From: a virus
Reading direction: 5' to 3' (one strand)
DNA: 61,717 nucleotides
IMG/VR virus record: IMGVR_UViG_3300027896_000040
Location: 1 to 61,717 of that record
Shown: piece by piece, positions 15,141-22,729 of the stretch
Numbering within the stretch: the stretch's first letter is position 1
How the letters are laid out: the number at the start of each line of letters is the position of its first letter
Position numbers and translations under genes: made by a program
Notes under the pieces: generated by a model
What the model was told of the DNA's origin: nothing
The model's database searches: none
The model's input: the letters and a program-made list of their open reading frames with translations, nothing else

Positions 15141-15563
15141 TTAAAGCTTTACTGCCCACACATAAGGGATATCATCGGGGACGTCAAGCCATAGTGCGCG
15201 GTAATGCGAAGGTTGTTTTTTAATGAGATTTGATTTATGACTTAAATGAATATCTTCTCGTCCTAGCCAAGGAGGGAATGTGATTGGTTTAGAATTATCC
15301 AAATGATTGGTTATCTTTTGATAGCATGTATCTTTATACCCACGGCTCACCCATTCAATGCAAATAACTTGACCGTAAACTACCAACCCATTTTCATAAC
15401 CACGCCACATCTCTCTACAAGGATGATTTTTCCAGCCTTTGTAGTTTGGTTTATAAAATGAGTTGAGAAGGATTAAAACTTCAACCCTCTGTTTCCCTAA
15501 CCGCCTGTAATCTAAACATTTTGCGGACTTTTTAAAATCAGCGTACGGGAGAAATGTGTTCAT
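15141..15563 (-). CDS. Pyrimidine-dimer DNA glycosylase-like protein (MSMEG_6728-type)
   Basis: 140 aa. Begins MNTFLPYADFKKSAKCLDYR, then RLGKQRVEVLILL, GWKNHPCREMWRGYE, and ends SHYRALWLDVPDDIPYVW. This matches the family related to T4 endonuclease V (pyr_excise), in which the conserved N-terminal and Arg/His residues act in base excision of UV photoproducts. Enzymatic activity is inferred from family likeness. Confidence 0.75.
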   Translation of the reverse strand: MNTFLPYADFKKSAKCLDYRRLGKQRVEVLILLNSFYKPNYKGWKNHPCREMWRGYENGLVVYGQVICIEWVSRGYKDTCYQKITNHLDNSKPITFPPWLGREDIHLSHKSNLIKKQPSHYRALWLDVPDDIPYVWAVKL

Positions 15564-15750
15564 CGCGATTACTATGCTTAAACCAACCTAATGCATCTTC
15601 AAAAACATTATTATCATTGCTATTGAGCAAACTACGAACTACAACTGCTTCTGTTGTATTATACTTCTTGGCAAGATTTGAAATAATCAACGCTTCAGTA
15701 TCGTAACAGTTGATGTTGGTCAAGAGCTCAAACGACTTTGGTTTATTCAT
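15538..15750 (-). CDS. Hypothetical protein, 70 aa
   Basis: Begins MNKPKSFELLTNINCYDTEA; helical, with ALIISNLAKKYNTTEAVVVR resembling a short helix-turn-helix or ribbon-helix region. The start is chosen six nt from a promoter-like motif. It overlaps the glycosylase-like gene by 26 bases. Confidence 0.6.
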   Translation of the reverse strand: MNKPKSFELLTNINCYDTEALIISNLAKKYNTTEAVVVRSLLNSNDNNVFEDALGWFKHSNRDEHISPVR

Positions 15751-15756
15751 ACAATT

Positions 15757-15772
15757 ATTATATGATTGTTCC
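15757..15772 (-). promoter_or_regulatory. GGAAC-N4-ATATAAT promoter-like motif
   Basis: Six nt from the ATG of 15538-15750; this decides that start against a longer frame. Confidence 0.6.
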
Positions 15773-15785
15773 GTTACTAAGCACA

Positions 15786-16091
15786 CTAAGAATACGTAAC
15801 TCTAACCTGTTGGTTGTTAAAATTGTAAACACGCTCACCAACATTATTATTAATAGGAGCTTTTGAAGTTTGCTCACCATTAAGAATAATTTTACCGTTC
15901 CAAGTTTTTGCCTCTTGACCTGTTGGCTTCTTTTGCTTTTTAGCACCCTTCATAACAAAAGTATTTATGAGAGTGGTTAGGTCTCCAGCCTTAGCAATTC
16001 TCTTTTCGATGTAAGGGCGGCTGTAATACTTTACCTTACAACCGGTGACTTTGCAAGTAAGAATAAGCGGAACTGGATAATCGGTGTTCAT
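15786..16091 (-). CDS. Hypothetical protein with possible Cys-rich site, 101 aa
   Basis: CKVTGCKVKYYSRPYIEKRI near the N-terminus, then a basic linker (KGAKKQKKPTGQEAKTWNGK) and a beta-rich end. It resembles short phage proteins with a CKVTG-x-x-V motif. Promoter-like motif six nt upstream. Confidence 0.65.
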   Translation of the reverse strand: MNTDYPVPLILTCKVTGCKVKYYSRPYIEKRIAKAGDLTTLINTFVMKGAKKQKKPTGQEAKTWNGKIILNGEQTSKAPINNNVGERVYNFNNQQVRVTYS

Positions 16092-16097
16092 ACCAAA

Positions 16098-16113
16098 ATT
16101 ATATCACAGTTCC
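16098..16113 (-). promoter_or_regulatory. GGAAC-N4-ATATAAT promoter-like motif
   Basis: GGAAC-TGTG-ATATAAT, six nt from the ATG of 15786-16091. Confidence 0.6.
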
Positions 16114-16129
16114 GCTTATTAACTTTTAC

Positions 16130-16375
16130 TTACTGTAGTTCAATACCCTTTTCAGAAGCTAGAATGTAAACAGCTTCCTCGAAAGCATCATCGTAAATAC
16201 CATCATACTCATCCTCACTAAGATCCTCGTCAATCTTCATTGATACAATCTTAGGATGATTATCAATAATCTGTTCTGTCATAATCTCAATTTCCTTCTG
16301 ATACTTCTTCTCAAAGATATCAGCAGACATTGTCTTAGTATTGACCTTCTTGTTTATTTTTTTTGTCTTTGTCAT
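16130..16375 (-). CDS. Acidic hypothetical protein, 81 aa
   Basis: Begins MTKTKKINKKVNTKTMSADI; the basic N-terminus is followed by an acidic body (IDEDLSEDEYDGIYDDAFEE). The start lies eight nt from a GGAAC/TATAAT-like element at 16384-16399. Unknown function. Confidence 0.6.
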   Translation of the reverse strand: MTKTKKINKKVNTKTMSADIFEKKYQKEIEIMTEQIIDNHPKIVSMKIDEDLSEDEYDGIYDDAFEEAVYILASEKGIELQ

Positions 16376-16496
16376 ACGTGTTAATATTATAATTGTTCCT
16401 TTTAGAATTTTTGTTTCTAAAAATATCGTCAAACCTCTTACCATAATCTTCGTAAGAGATCTTAATTGGGCGTGGTTTGCTTCCTTTTCCAGACAT
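16335..16496 (-). CDS. Small phage protein starting MSGKGSKPRP, 53 aa
   Basis: MSGKGSKPRPIKISYEDYGK then RFDDIF matches the very common short phage family (M-GKGS-x-x-RP ... W/F-DRIFG), of unknown function. It overlaps the start of the 81-aa gene by 41 bases in another frame, and the promoter-like element for that gene lies inside this one. Confidence 0.7.
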   Translation of the reverse strand: MSGKGSKPRPIKISYEDYGKRFDDIFRNKNSKRNNYNINTYDKDKKNKQEGQY

Positions 16497-16501
16497 AATG
16501 A

Positions 16502-16669
16502 TTACTTGTTTTTTAAGTTATTATGCGAACCGTCGCATAAATCACCTTCGTCTTTAGTTGCACCGCAACCACAAAAGCGTACCTTTTCTGCAATAACTTT
16601 TGTACGCTTAAGGGGTTTGGTTTGTTTAATTGTAGTAAGTAACTTTGTTTGTTTAATAGTTTTGGGCAT
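16502..16669 (-). CDS. CDGSH-type iron-sulfur protein, 55 aa
   Basis: After a basic N-terminus (KQTKPLKRTKVIAEKV) comes FCGCGATKDEGDLCDGSHNN. This fits the CDGSH iron-sulfur signature C-x-C-x2-(S/T)-x-n-C-D-G-(S/A/T)-H, in which three Cys and one His bind a 2Fe-2S cluster. The usual Pro before the third Cys is replaced by Asp-Leu. Such proteins act in redox or Fe-S transfer. There is no membrane anchor. Confidence 0.6.
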   Translation of the reverse strand: MPKTIKQTKLLTTIKQTKPLKRTKVIAEKVRFCGCGATKDEGDLCDGSHNNLKNK

Positions 16670-16793
16670 ATACTATATTATAGTATAAACATTTAACCTT
16701 TCCACCCTGGGGGTGGTTCAGCAAAGTCAGCAGGAAAACCAGAAGTAGAGCTATTACCTTCTCTTATATTTATATTACGTTTTTAAAATTCAA

Positions 16794-17444
16794 TTACAAT
16801 TTATCAAATTTACCAACCAAACTGTTCATATCTTGTTGTTGGAATTTTAACGCTGCACCAATAGCTGCTGGACCTATTAATGCTAATACACCAGGTGGTA
16901 AATGGTTTAATATATCTTGCAAGTGAGGTATAAATGATGCACAACCTTGTAATGCAGTTAAACCTGCTACCCCACTTGAAATTAAAAATGATTTAGATTT
17001 AGCTATGTTTATTTTCTTTAAAGTATCTTTGCAGCGTTCTTTATGTACTTTTATCAGTGTGGTTGAAATGGTAGCATCTGCAGCCACCATTTTATTGTAT
17101 GCCTCTTTATTAAAATATGCTATCTTAACTGGTGTTTTAGCTTTAACTGTTGCATTACGCGGAGCGCCAGACATTAATGCACCCTCACCAATAAACGTAC
17201 CAGGGCCTAAAGTAGCTACAACTAGTTCTTTATCTTTTATCATTTTTATTACATCAACTTGACCACTTAAAACGATAAACATAAACTCTCCAAAATCACC
17301 TTCTTTAATGATCATTTCATTAGATTTATGTTCTATAGCTTCAGGAAATGTTGCAATCTTCTTTATTGTCTTTTCATGTACACCTGCAAATAAAGGACTA
17401 TTAACTATTTCCTCATAATTAATTTTCAATTTTTTAGCTGCCAT
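16794..17444 (-). CDS. Cyclic-nucleotide-binding domain protein with hydrophobic C-terminus
   Basis: 216 aa. A cNMP-binding (CRP/cap_ED) domain spans about residues 15-130: SPLFAGVHEKTIKKIATFPE, IKEGDFGEFMFIVLSGQVDV and the phosphate-binding-cassette-like FIGEGALMSGAPRNATVKA (consensus FGE-(L/I)-AL-x-PR-x-A). It has no C-terminal helix-turn-helix; instead a weakly hydrophobic Gly/Ala-rich tail (FLISSGVAGLTALQGCASF and GVLALIGPAAIGAALKF) suggests membrane association. It is divergent from the curli/cyclase operon with 17 bp between starts, so it is a likely effector of the nucleotide made by the cyclase at 20370-22460. Confidence 0.85.
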   Translation of the reverse strand: MAAKKLKINYEEIVNSPLFAGVHEKTIKKIATFPEAIEHKSNEMIIKEGDFGEFMFIVLSGQVDVIKMIKDKELVVATLGPGTFIGEGALMSGAPRNATVKAKTPVKIAYFNKEAYNKMVAADATISTTLIKVHKERCKDTLKKINIAKSKSFLISSGVAGLTALQGCASFIPHLQDILNHLPPGVLALIGPAAIGAALKFQQQDMNSLVGKFDKL

Positions 17445-17446
17445 AC

Positions 17447-17461
17447 ATTTATTTAATAAAT
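17447..17461. promoter_or_regulatory. Perfect 15-bp inverted repeat between divergent starts
   Basis: ATTTATT-T-AATAAAT fills almost the whole 17-bp gap between the ATG of the cyclic-nucleotide-binding gene and the ATG of csgF. It could be an operator, or simply the AT-rich start context usual here. Confidence 0.35.
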
Positions 17462-17932
17462 ATGATTATGTTAAAATTTTTGTTTATTTTCACATTACTT
17501 ACACAACAATTACTTGCAACACAATTAGATTTTGCATTTAAGTCTTCTGCATTTCAAACCAATGGTACATTTTCTAATTATGAAATAACATTAGAGAATT
17601 TAACTTATTCACGCAAACAAACTACAATTGCTCAACAAAAAGCTGATACTGCTACTGCGGTTGCTAATGCACAAAACACTCCAATAAATCAATTTATAAG
17701 TAACCTACAAGCTAGAATATATTCACAAATTGCGGCAAATGTTACAAACCAAATATTTCAAAACGGAGCTACGCAAGGTTCATTTAATCTACCCGGTGGG
17801 GCGTATGTCAATTGGGTAGTCAATGCTGGTACAGCTACTTTATCAATTTACGACCCATCTACCAACTCAACAACTACTTTAACAATTCCAGTCAGTAGTT
17901 TAATTACCCAGTCTAACGGAGGCAATGGATGA
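17462..17932 (+). CDS. csgF: Curli assembly protein CsgF
   Basis: 156 aa, near the usual ~138. Signal peptide MIMLKFLFIFTLLTQQLLAT, then LDFAFKSSAFQTNGTFSNYE, corresponding to the CsgF N-terminal segment (x-F-x-FRNPNFGGN-x-x-NG) that inserts in the CsgG pore. The helical middle (INQFISNLQARIYSQIAANV) and beta-rich C-terminus (VNAGTATLSIYDPSTNS-T-TLTIPVS) also fit. CsgF binds CsgG on the outside and couples secretion to curlin nucleation. A start six bases later (MLKF) is possible. The stop overlaps the csgG start (GGATGAGG). Confidence 0.85.
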   Translation: MIMLKFLFIFTLLTQQLLATQLDFAFKSSAFQTNGTFSNYEITLENLTYSRKQTTIAQQKADTATAVANAQNTPINQFISNLQARIYSQIAANVTNQIFQNGATQGSFNLPGGAYVNWVVNAGTATLSIYDPSTNSTTTLTIPVSSLITQSNGGNG

Positions 17933-18738
17933 GGTATCTAATAATTTTGTTAGCTATATTCTTAACAGGTTGCAGCACTACAAAAGTAAACGTTTCAAAT
18001 AAAATAGCAGAACAACCTTACGTACAAGAAAGTCCATTAGCTAAACAACTTAGAGGTTTACCAGAGTTAGATGGTCCCCCTATGACAGTTGCAGTTTATA
18101 AATTTGAAGATAAAACTGGCCAAAGAAAAACTTCCCAAACCATCGCACTATTTTCATCTGCAGTAACTCAAGGGGCTGAAAGTTGGTTAATTGATTCGTT
18201 TCAGCAAGCAAGCAACGGTAAATGGTTTATTGTACTTGAAAGAGCTGGGTTAGATGATTTGATTAAAGAAAGGCAAATGTATAGACAGGCCCGTGAAGAT
18301 TTTGAAAATTTAAAAAGCCCAGGCCCTCTAAAGCCAATGATCTTTGCTGGGGTGATAGCTGAGGGTGGTATAATAGGATATGATACTGATGTAAAGACGG
18401 GTGGTTATGGGGCTAATGTTTTAGGTATTGGTGCTAACGTACAATACTCAACTGACGTTATAACAACATCTTTACGTTTAGTAAGTACTAATACAGGTGA
18501 AGTATTAATTTCAGTAGCAGTAACAAAAACAGTGTATAGTGCAACTGTATCTGGTAATACTATGATATTTTTTAGTAACGGTACAAAGTATGGGGAAGGT
18601 GAATTAGGTGTAGGGGGTAATGAGCCAGTTACTTTAGCGTTAAGAGCTGCAATAGACGAGTCTGTTATTGAACTTATCAAACAAGGAGAGAAAAAAAGTT
18701 ATTGGAAGTTTAAGGGACAACGGAACAAAAACCAATAA
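17929..18738 (+). CDS. csgG: Curli secretion channel lipoprotein CsgG
   Basis: 269 aa, the normal CsgG length. Lipobox LTGCS at about residue 15; MTVAVYKFEDKTGQRK matches the CsgG core (VSVYNIQDETGQFK); WFIVLERAGLDDLIKERQ matches WFIPLERQGLQNLLNERK; VIAEGGIIGYDTDVKTGG matches IMVEGSIIGYESNVKSGG; the end GEGELGVGGNEPVTLALRAAI also fits. In curli systems CsgG forms a nonameric outer-membrane pore that exports unfolded curlin. GGAGG lies eight nt before the ATG, a clear Shine-Dalgarno, rare among genes in this window. Confidence 0.97.
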   Translation: MRYLIILLAIFLTGCSTTKVNVSNKIAEQPYVQESPLAKQLRGLPELDGPPMTVAVYKFEDKTGQRKTSQTIALFSSAVTQGAESWLIDSFQQASNGKWFIVLERAGLDDLIKERQMYRQAREDFENLKSPGPLKPMIFAGVIAEGGIIGYDTDVKTGGYGANVLGIGANVQYSTDVITTSLRLVSTNTGEVLISVAVTKTVYSATVSGNTMIFFSNGTKYGEGELGVGGNEPVTLALRAAIDESVIELIKQGEKKSYWKFKGQRNKNQ

Positions 18739-18754
18739 AAAAGTAAATATATAT

Positions 18755-19438
18755 ATGAACTACCTCCGAATAATTTTTGTTTTAACGTTCATTGCGTTAA
18801 AAGCACATGCTCAAAACGTTATTTACTTACAACAAATAAGTACATCTGCTACTGATAATATTACCCAAACAGGTACGTCTAACAGGGTTGGCTCTTCAAC
18901 CACACCTTCCACTATTAACGGTGATGGTGGTACGTTTACCATATCACAAATTGGTAGTAGTAATGCTTTAGATTTTAATTTAACTGGTGGTAGTTATAGT
19001 TTTTCTTTAACTAATACTGGTGACTCTAACACACAAGGTATATACTTAAACGGTAACAACAATTCGTTCTCTGGCACATTTACCGGTAGTTCAAATACAA
19101 TGCTATTTAATAAGGATGCTTCAACAGCCGGCACAACACAAGCAACCACTTTAAATGGTACGTTTGCATTTAATGTAACTGGTAATAGTAATTCATTTTT
19201 AATTGGTGAAAGCGATGGTTCGTATAACAATTTAAATTATACAGTTACTGGTAATGGAAATAGTTTTATTGCTTCACAATCGGGTACGGTTACTGGGGCA
19301 GCTGGACATTCACAAACAGTTACAACATCTGGTAACAACAATACATTAACAATTAATCAATCAGGTACATCAGCACAAACTGTTGATTTAACCCTTTCTG
19401 GTAGTAGTAATGTAATTACAGTAAAGCAAAGCCCGTAA
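18755..19438 (+). CDS. Curlin-like amyloid subunit (CsgA/CsgB type)
   Basis: 227 aa from MNYLRIIFVLTFIALKAHAQ, a clear signal peptide; a longer frame starting inside csgG is rejected. The mature part is Ser/Asn/Gly/Thr-rich with about nine irregular strand-turn units marked by G-(S/N)-x-N (GTSNRVG, GSSNALD, GDSNTQG, GNNNSFS, GNSNSFL, GNGNSFI, GNNNTLT, GSSNVIT). It ends with Q-x-G-x-S / VKQSP, like curlin repeats (S-x5-Q-x-G-x2-N-x5-Q). It is the predicted substrate of the CsgG/CsgF pore. Whether it is the major or nucleating subunit is unclear; no second curlin gene is seen. Confidence 0.85.
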   Translation: MNYLRIIFVLTFIALKAHAQNVIYLQQISTSATDNITQTGTSNRVGSSTTPSTINGDGGTFTISQIGSSNALDFNLTGGSYSFSLTNTGDSNTQGIYLNGNNNSFSGTFTGSSNTMLFNKDASTAGTTQATTLNGTFAFNVTGNSNSFLIGESDGSYNNLNYTVTGNGNSFIASQSGTVTGAAGHSQTVTTSGNNNTLTINQSGTSAQTVDLTLSGSSNVITVKQSP

Positions 19439-20373
19439 TGAAGAGCGTTGTTATAATAATAGCAACGCTCTTTCTGTGCACAAAATTATTTGCTATAGCT
19501 GGTAACATAACATCAATTACTGGCCCCACTCAAATAACTCGTTTAAACGATAAAATAAAAGGGGAGCTACAAACAATAATTGAAATGAATGATATAGTTG
19601 AGACTTTAAACTCTCGTACTGGTATTACATTTGTAGATAATACTATAGTATCGGTAACAGAGCATAGTAAATTAATAGTTGATAGCTTTGTATATGATCC
19701 ATCCAATGGTACAGGCAAGATAAGAATGAAAGCTGCATTAGGTACGATACGTTATACAACCGGTAAGATAGCACATAACAATCATAACAACGTAAACGTA
19801 CAAACACCTACAGCAAGTATTGCTGTCCGCGGTACTGACTTCAGTCTTACTGTTGATGAAATAGGAAAAAGTTTAATTATTTTATTACCTGCACTTAATA
19901 AAGAAAATGGTAAGTATAAGGTGGGGGTTATAGATGTAAAGACTGATGCAGGTTCTGTTACTTTAGATAAAGCTTTTGAAGCTACAATAGTATCAAGTGC
20001 TTTTACACCACCCACACCCCCGGTAGTTCTTAAGATAGATGAAGGTGGTATTGGCAATAACTTATTATTAGACACTCCAAAAGAAATAACAAATGATTCA
20101 ATATCTAAACAATCTCATGAAAATATAGAAAAACAACAAATACAACAAATTTACAATTCAGCTAAAGCGATTGAAGTAATTGATAATTCTAAGTTTGTAT
20201 TCGTTAATGATGGGGTTTATGCTACATTAAAAAATAATATTGGTGGTGATATTATTAGTTTAAAAATACCAGGTACTTCTAATGCAACGTTAATTTATAA
20301 TTATTCTGGAGGTACAGTATCAGCTAAGAACGGTGCTGGGGATGGAATATCAATAAATATTACACAAAGATGA
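19438..20373 (+). CDS. FecR-domain periplasmic protein
   Basis: 311 aa. Signal peptide MKSVVIIIATLFLCTKLFAI, then a FecR domain at about residues 45-140 with VETLNSRTGITFVDNTIVSV and VNVQTPTASIAVRGTDFSLT, the hallmark A-x-(V/I)-RGT-x-F. The C-terminal half has a Gln-rich stretch (NIEKQQIQQIYNSAK) and a beta-rich end. FecR domains bind envelope ligands or peptides; stand-alone versions next to CHASE2 cyclases probably sense extracellular or periplasmic state. Its ATG overlaps the curlin TAA (TAATG) and its stop overlaps the cyclase start (ATGA). Confidence 0.88.
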   Translation: MKSVVIIIATLFLCTKLFAIAGNITSITGPTQITRLNDKIKGELQTIIEMNDIVETLNSRTGITFVDNTIVSVTEHSKLIVDSFVYDPSNGTGKIRMKAALGTIRYTTGKIAHNNHNNVNVQTPTASIAVRGTDFSLTVDEIGKSLIILLPALNKENGKYKVGVIDVKTDAGSVTLDKAFEATIVSSAFTPPTPPVVLKIDEGGIGNNLLLDTPKEITNDSISKQSHENIEKQQIQQIYNSAKAIEVIDNSKFVFVNDGVYATLKNNIGGDIISLKIPGTSNATLIYNYSGGTVSAKNGAGDGISINITQR

Positions 20374-22460
20374 AGTTAAGAATTTTACTTACCGGTTTTG
20401 GTATTTTAATATTTCTTACAACGTTACGTATAGTTGACCCATATCCGATAGAAATATTGAGATTGAAAGGTTTAGATTATTATCAAAGAAAACAACAAAA
20501 AGTTAAAAGCGACAGTATAGAGGTGGTGGAAATAGACGAACAGTCGTTAATGCAATATGGTCAGTGGCCATTTCCAAGAAACATTCTAGCTGATGGTATA
20601 CAAAAAGCATTTGAAAATGAAGCTCAATTAGTTGTACTTCCAATATTATTCAGTGAACAAGATAGGCTGGGTGGTGATAAAGCTTTCTTAGATACGCTTC
20701 AAAAGTATCCAGTTATAACTTCTCAATCGGCTTCTATAAAAGGTAAAGGTACCCCAGTACCAAGAGGTGTTGCAACAATAGGTACAGGAATTAATGATTG
20801 GATATTTAACTATCCAGCTGCAATAGGCCCTACGAAAGAAATTGGCGAATCATCTGCTGGTGTAGGCATGTTACTAACAGCTCCGGAACTCGATGGTGTC
20901 ACTAGAAGAATGCCTCTTATAGTGCAAGTAAACAAAGAAACGTATCCATGCTTACCTTTAGAAGTATTGAGAATGTTTGGAGGTGAAGAATCGTTTCAAG
21001 CTAAAGTAAGCGATGCTGGTGTTGATGCAGTTAGAGTAAAAGGTATAGCGCCGATAAAGACTGATAGTAATGGACGCGTTTGGATTAACTTTAAGTATAA
21101 GTTGGATAGTATTTCTTTTGTTGATAAAGATTGGTCAAAGGTAAAAGGTAAAATAGTTATATTAGCTTTAACTGCTGAAGGGCTTAACAATACTGTAGCT
21201 ACACCGATAGGAATATCTCAAGGGTATGAAGTATCAGCTCAAACATTACAAATGCTCATTGATGGTAATAGATTGCAAAGACCAGCAGAGTTTGACTTAT
21301 ATGAGATAGGTGGAGGGGTGTTATTAGCTGCTTTATTAATTGTAGCTGCTTGTTATTTTAGTTACACTGTAAATGGCGTGGGTATTATAGCTTTATTATG
21401 TGCACCTTTTTATGTCGGATTAAGTTTATTTGAAAACGGTGGGTATCTTGTTGACTACACTTGGCCTACATTAGCTGTACTAGTACCATGGGTGGGTAGT
21501 ATATTCATGCGATTTGTAATGGAGTTTAAATTAAAGCAGCAAATAAAAAAACAGTTTGGTACTTATCTATCAAAAGATATGGTAGATCAACTTCAAAAAG
21601 ATCCAAGTTTACTTAAGTTAGGTGGAGAGACAAAAGAACTAACTATATTATTTTCAGATATTAGAGGTTATACAGCGCTGTCTGAACATTTTGGTAAAGA
21701 CGTGCAAGGGCTTACAAGTCTTATTAATCGTTATATGGATACAATGCTACCTATAATAATGAATAATAAAGGTAATGTAGGAAAATTAATTGGAGATGCA
21801 ATTATGGCTTGGTGGTCAGCTCCAATAGAGGTAAAAAATCAAGCTACGTTAGCGGTAAAAACTGCGCAAGAAATGAAAGTTGCGCTAGATAAGCTTAATA
21901 AAGAATTAATTGCTGAAGGTATACCACCGCTAGGTATTGGAGTGGGTATTAATACGGGGGAGGTGGTTGTTGGTAATATGGGATCTAAAGATAGGTTTAG
22001 TTATGATATCTTAGGAGATGCTGTTAATTTAGCTTCTCGTTTGGAAGGACAATCTAAACCATATGGTGTGTTGATAGTAATAGGAAAAAATACGAAACTA
22101 AGATTAGAAAAAGAAACTGAATGCCTCGGAGATGCTCATATGAAGATGCAAATCTTACCTTTTTTATTTGAATTAGATTGTATTGCAGTGAAAGGAAAAT
22201 CAGAAGGTATTAAAATTTATACTATTCTAGAATCCCCATTAACTGAAAATGTTAACGAAATTATAAAATTACACGATGAGTTATTGTCTAATTATAGAAT
22301 GCAAAGATGGGACAATGCTATACAATTAGCTAAATCGTCAATAACTTATAATCCTGAGTTAGCTCACTATTATCAAAATATGATAGAGAGGATTGACGAA
22401 CTCAGAAATGCTAACTTACCAGCTGATTGGGATGGAGTATTTGTTGCGAAAAGTAAATAA
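20370..22460 (+). CDS. CHASE2-domain class III adenylate/guanylate cyclase
   Basis: 696 aa. An N-terminal membrane segment (ILLTGFGILIFLTTLRI) is followed by a periplasmic CHASE2 domain (about 30-300; VVEIDEQSLMQYGQWPFPR, GGDKAFLDTL, DGVTRRMPLIVQVN). Two or three membrane spans lie at about 315-385, then a class III cyclase domain (about 420-610). Catalytic features: LFSDIRGYTALSE (metal Asp), VGKLIGDAIMAWW (second metal Asp), INTGEVVVGNMGS, DILGDAVNLASRLEGQ (transition-state Asn and Arg). It should make cAMP or cGMP; the base cannot be decided by eye. The C-terminal tail is TPR-like (RMQRWDNAIQLAKSSITYNP). It is the last gene of the curli operon and the likely source of ligand for the protein at 16794-17444. 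Confidence 0.95.
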   Translation: MKLRILLTGFGILIFLTTLRIVDPYPIEILRLKGLDYYQRKQQKVKSDSIEVVEIDEQSLMQYGQWPFPRNILADGIQKAFENEAQLVVLPILFSEQDRLGGDKAFLDTLQKYPVITSQSASIKGKGTPVPRGVATIGTGINDWIFNYPAAIGPTKEIGESSAGVGMLLTAPELDGVTRRMPLIVQVNKETYPCLPLEVLRMFGGEESFQAKVSDAGVDAVRVKGIAPIKTDSNGRVWINFKYKLDSISFVDKDWSKVKGKIVILALTAEGLNNTVATPIGISQGYEVSAQTLQMLIDGNRLQRPAEFDLYEIGGGVLLAALLIVAACYFSYTVNGVGIIALLCAPFYVGLSLFENGGYLVDYTWPTLAVLVPWVGSIFMRFVMEFKLKQQIKKQFGTYLSKDMVDQLQKDPSLLKLGGETKELTILFSDIRGYTALSEHFGKDVQGLTSLINRYMDTMLPIIMNNKGNVGKLIGDAIMAWWSAPIEVKNQATLAVKTAQEMKVALDKLNKELIAEGIPPLGIGVGINTGEVVVGNMGSKDRFSYDILGDAVNLASRLEGQSKPYGVLIVIGKNTKLRLEKETECLGDAHMKMQILPFLFELDCIAVKGKSEGIKIYTILESPLTENVNEIIKLHDELLSNYRMQRWDNAIQLAKSSITYNPELAHYYQNMIERIDELRNANLPADWDGVFVAKSK

Positions 22461-22721
22461 TTAAGCTTTACTCAAAACAGTAACCAATCCATTAAAGATT
22501 GTGTTAACCATTTCAACATTAGCTACATCATCAGCCTCTGTTACTGATTCTTTAAGAGCATCTAAATCAGATGCGAGTTCTTTAAACTCGTCAATTGATA
22601 ACGAGCCACTTTCAACATCTTTAGCATTAGCAGCAATCTTAGCTGCAGCTTCAGCAATAACGCTATTAGCATTATTAGCAAATGGATCTAGTTTTTTTAA
22701 AAGAGGAGTTATATTGTCCAT
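22461..22721 (-). CDS. Small helical protein, 86 aa
   Basis: Ala/Asp/Glu-rich, all-helical look (AEAAAKIAANAKDVESGSL, LASDLDALKESV). Convergent with the cyclase gene and abutting its stop. No family recognised. Confidence 0.65.
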   Translation of the reverse strand: MDNITPLLKKLDPFANNANSVIAEAAAKIAANAKDVESGSLSIDEFKELASDLDALKESVTEADDVANVEMVNTIFNGLVTVLSKA

Positions 22722-22729
22722 ACTATTAT

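Noticed and set aside
16680-16793. Short frame ending GFPADFAEPPPGWKG
   Set aside because: The C-terminus looks protein-like, but there is no ATG, GTG or TTG start after the preceding stop.
17462-22460. Curli operon as bacterial contamination
   Set aside because: Not fully excluded, but the cluster shares the AT-rich composition of its flanks and is joined without a break to phage-type small genes on one side and the Gmd/transferase run on the other.
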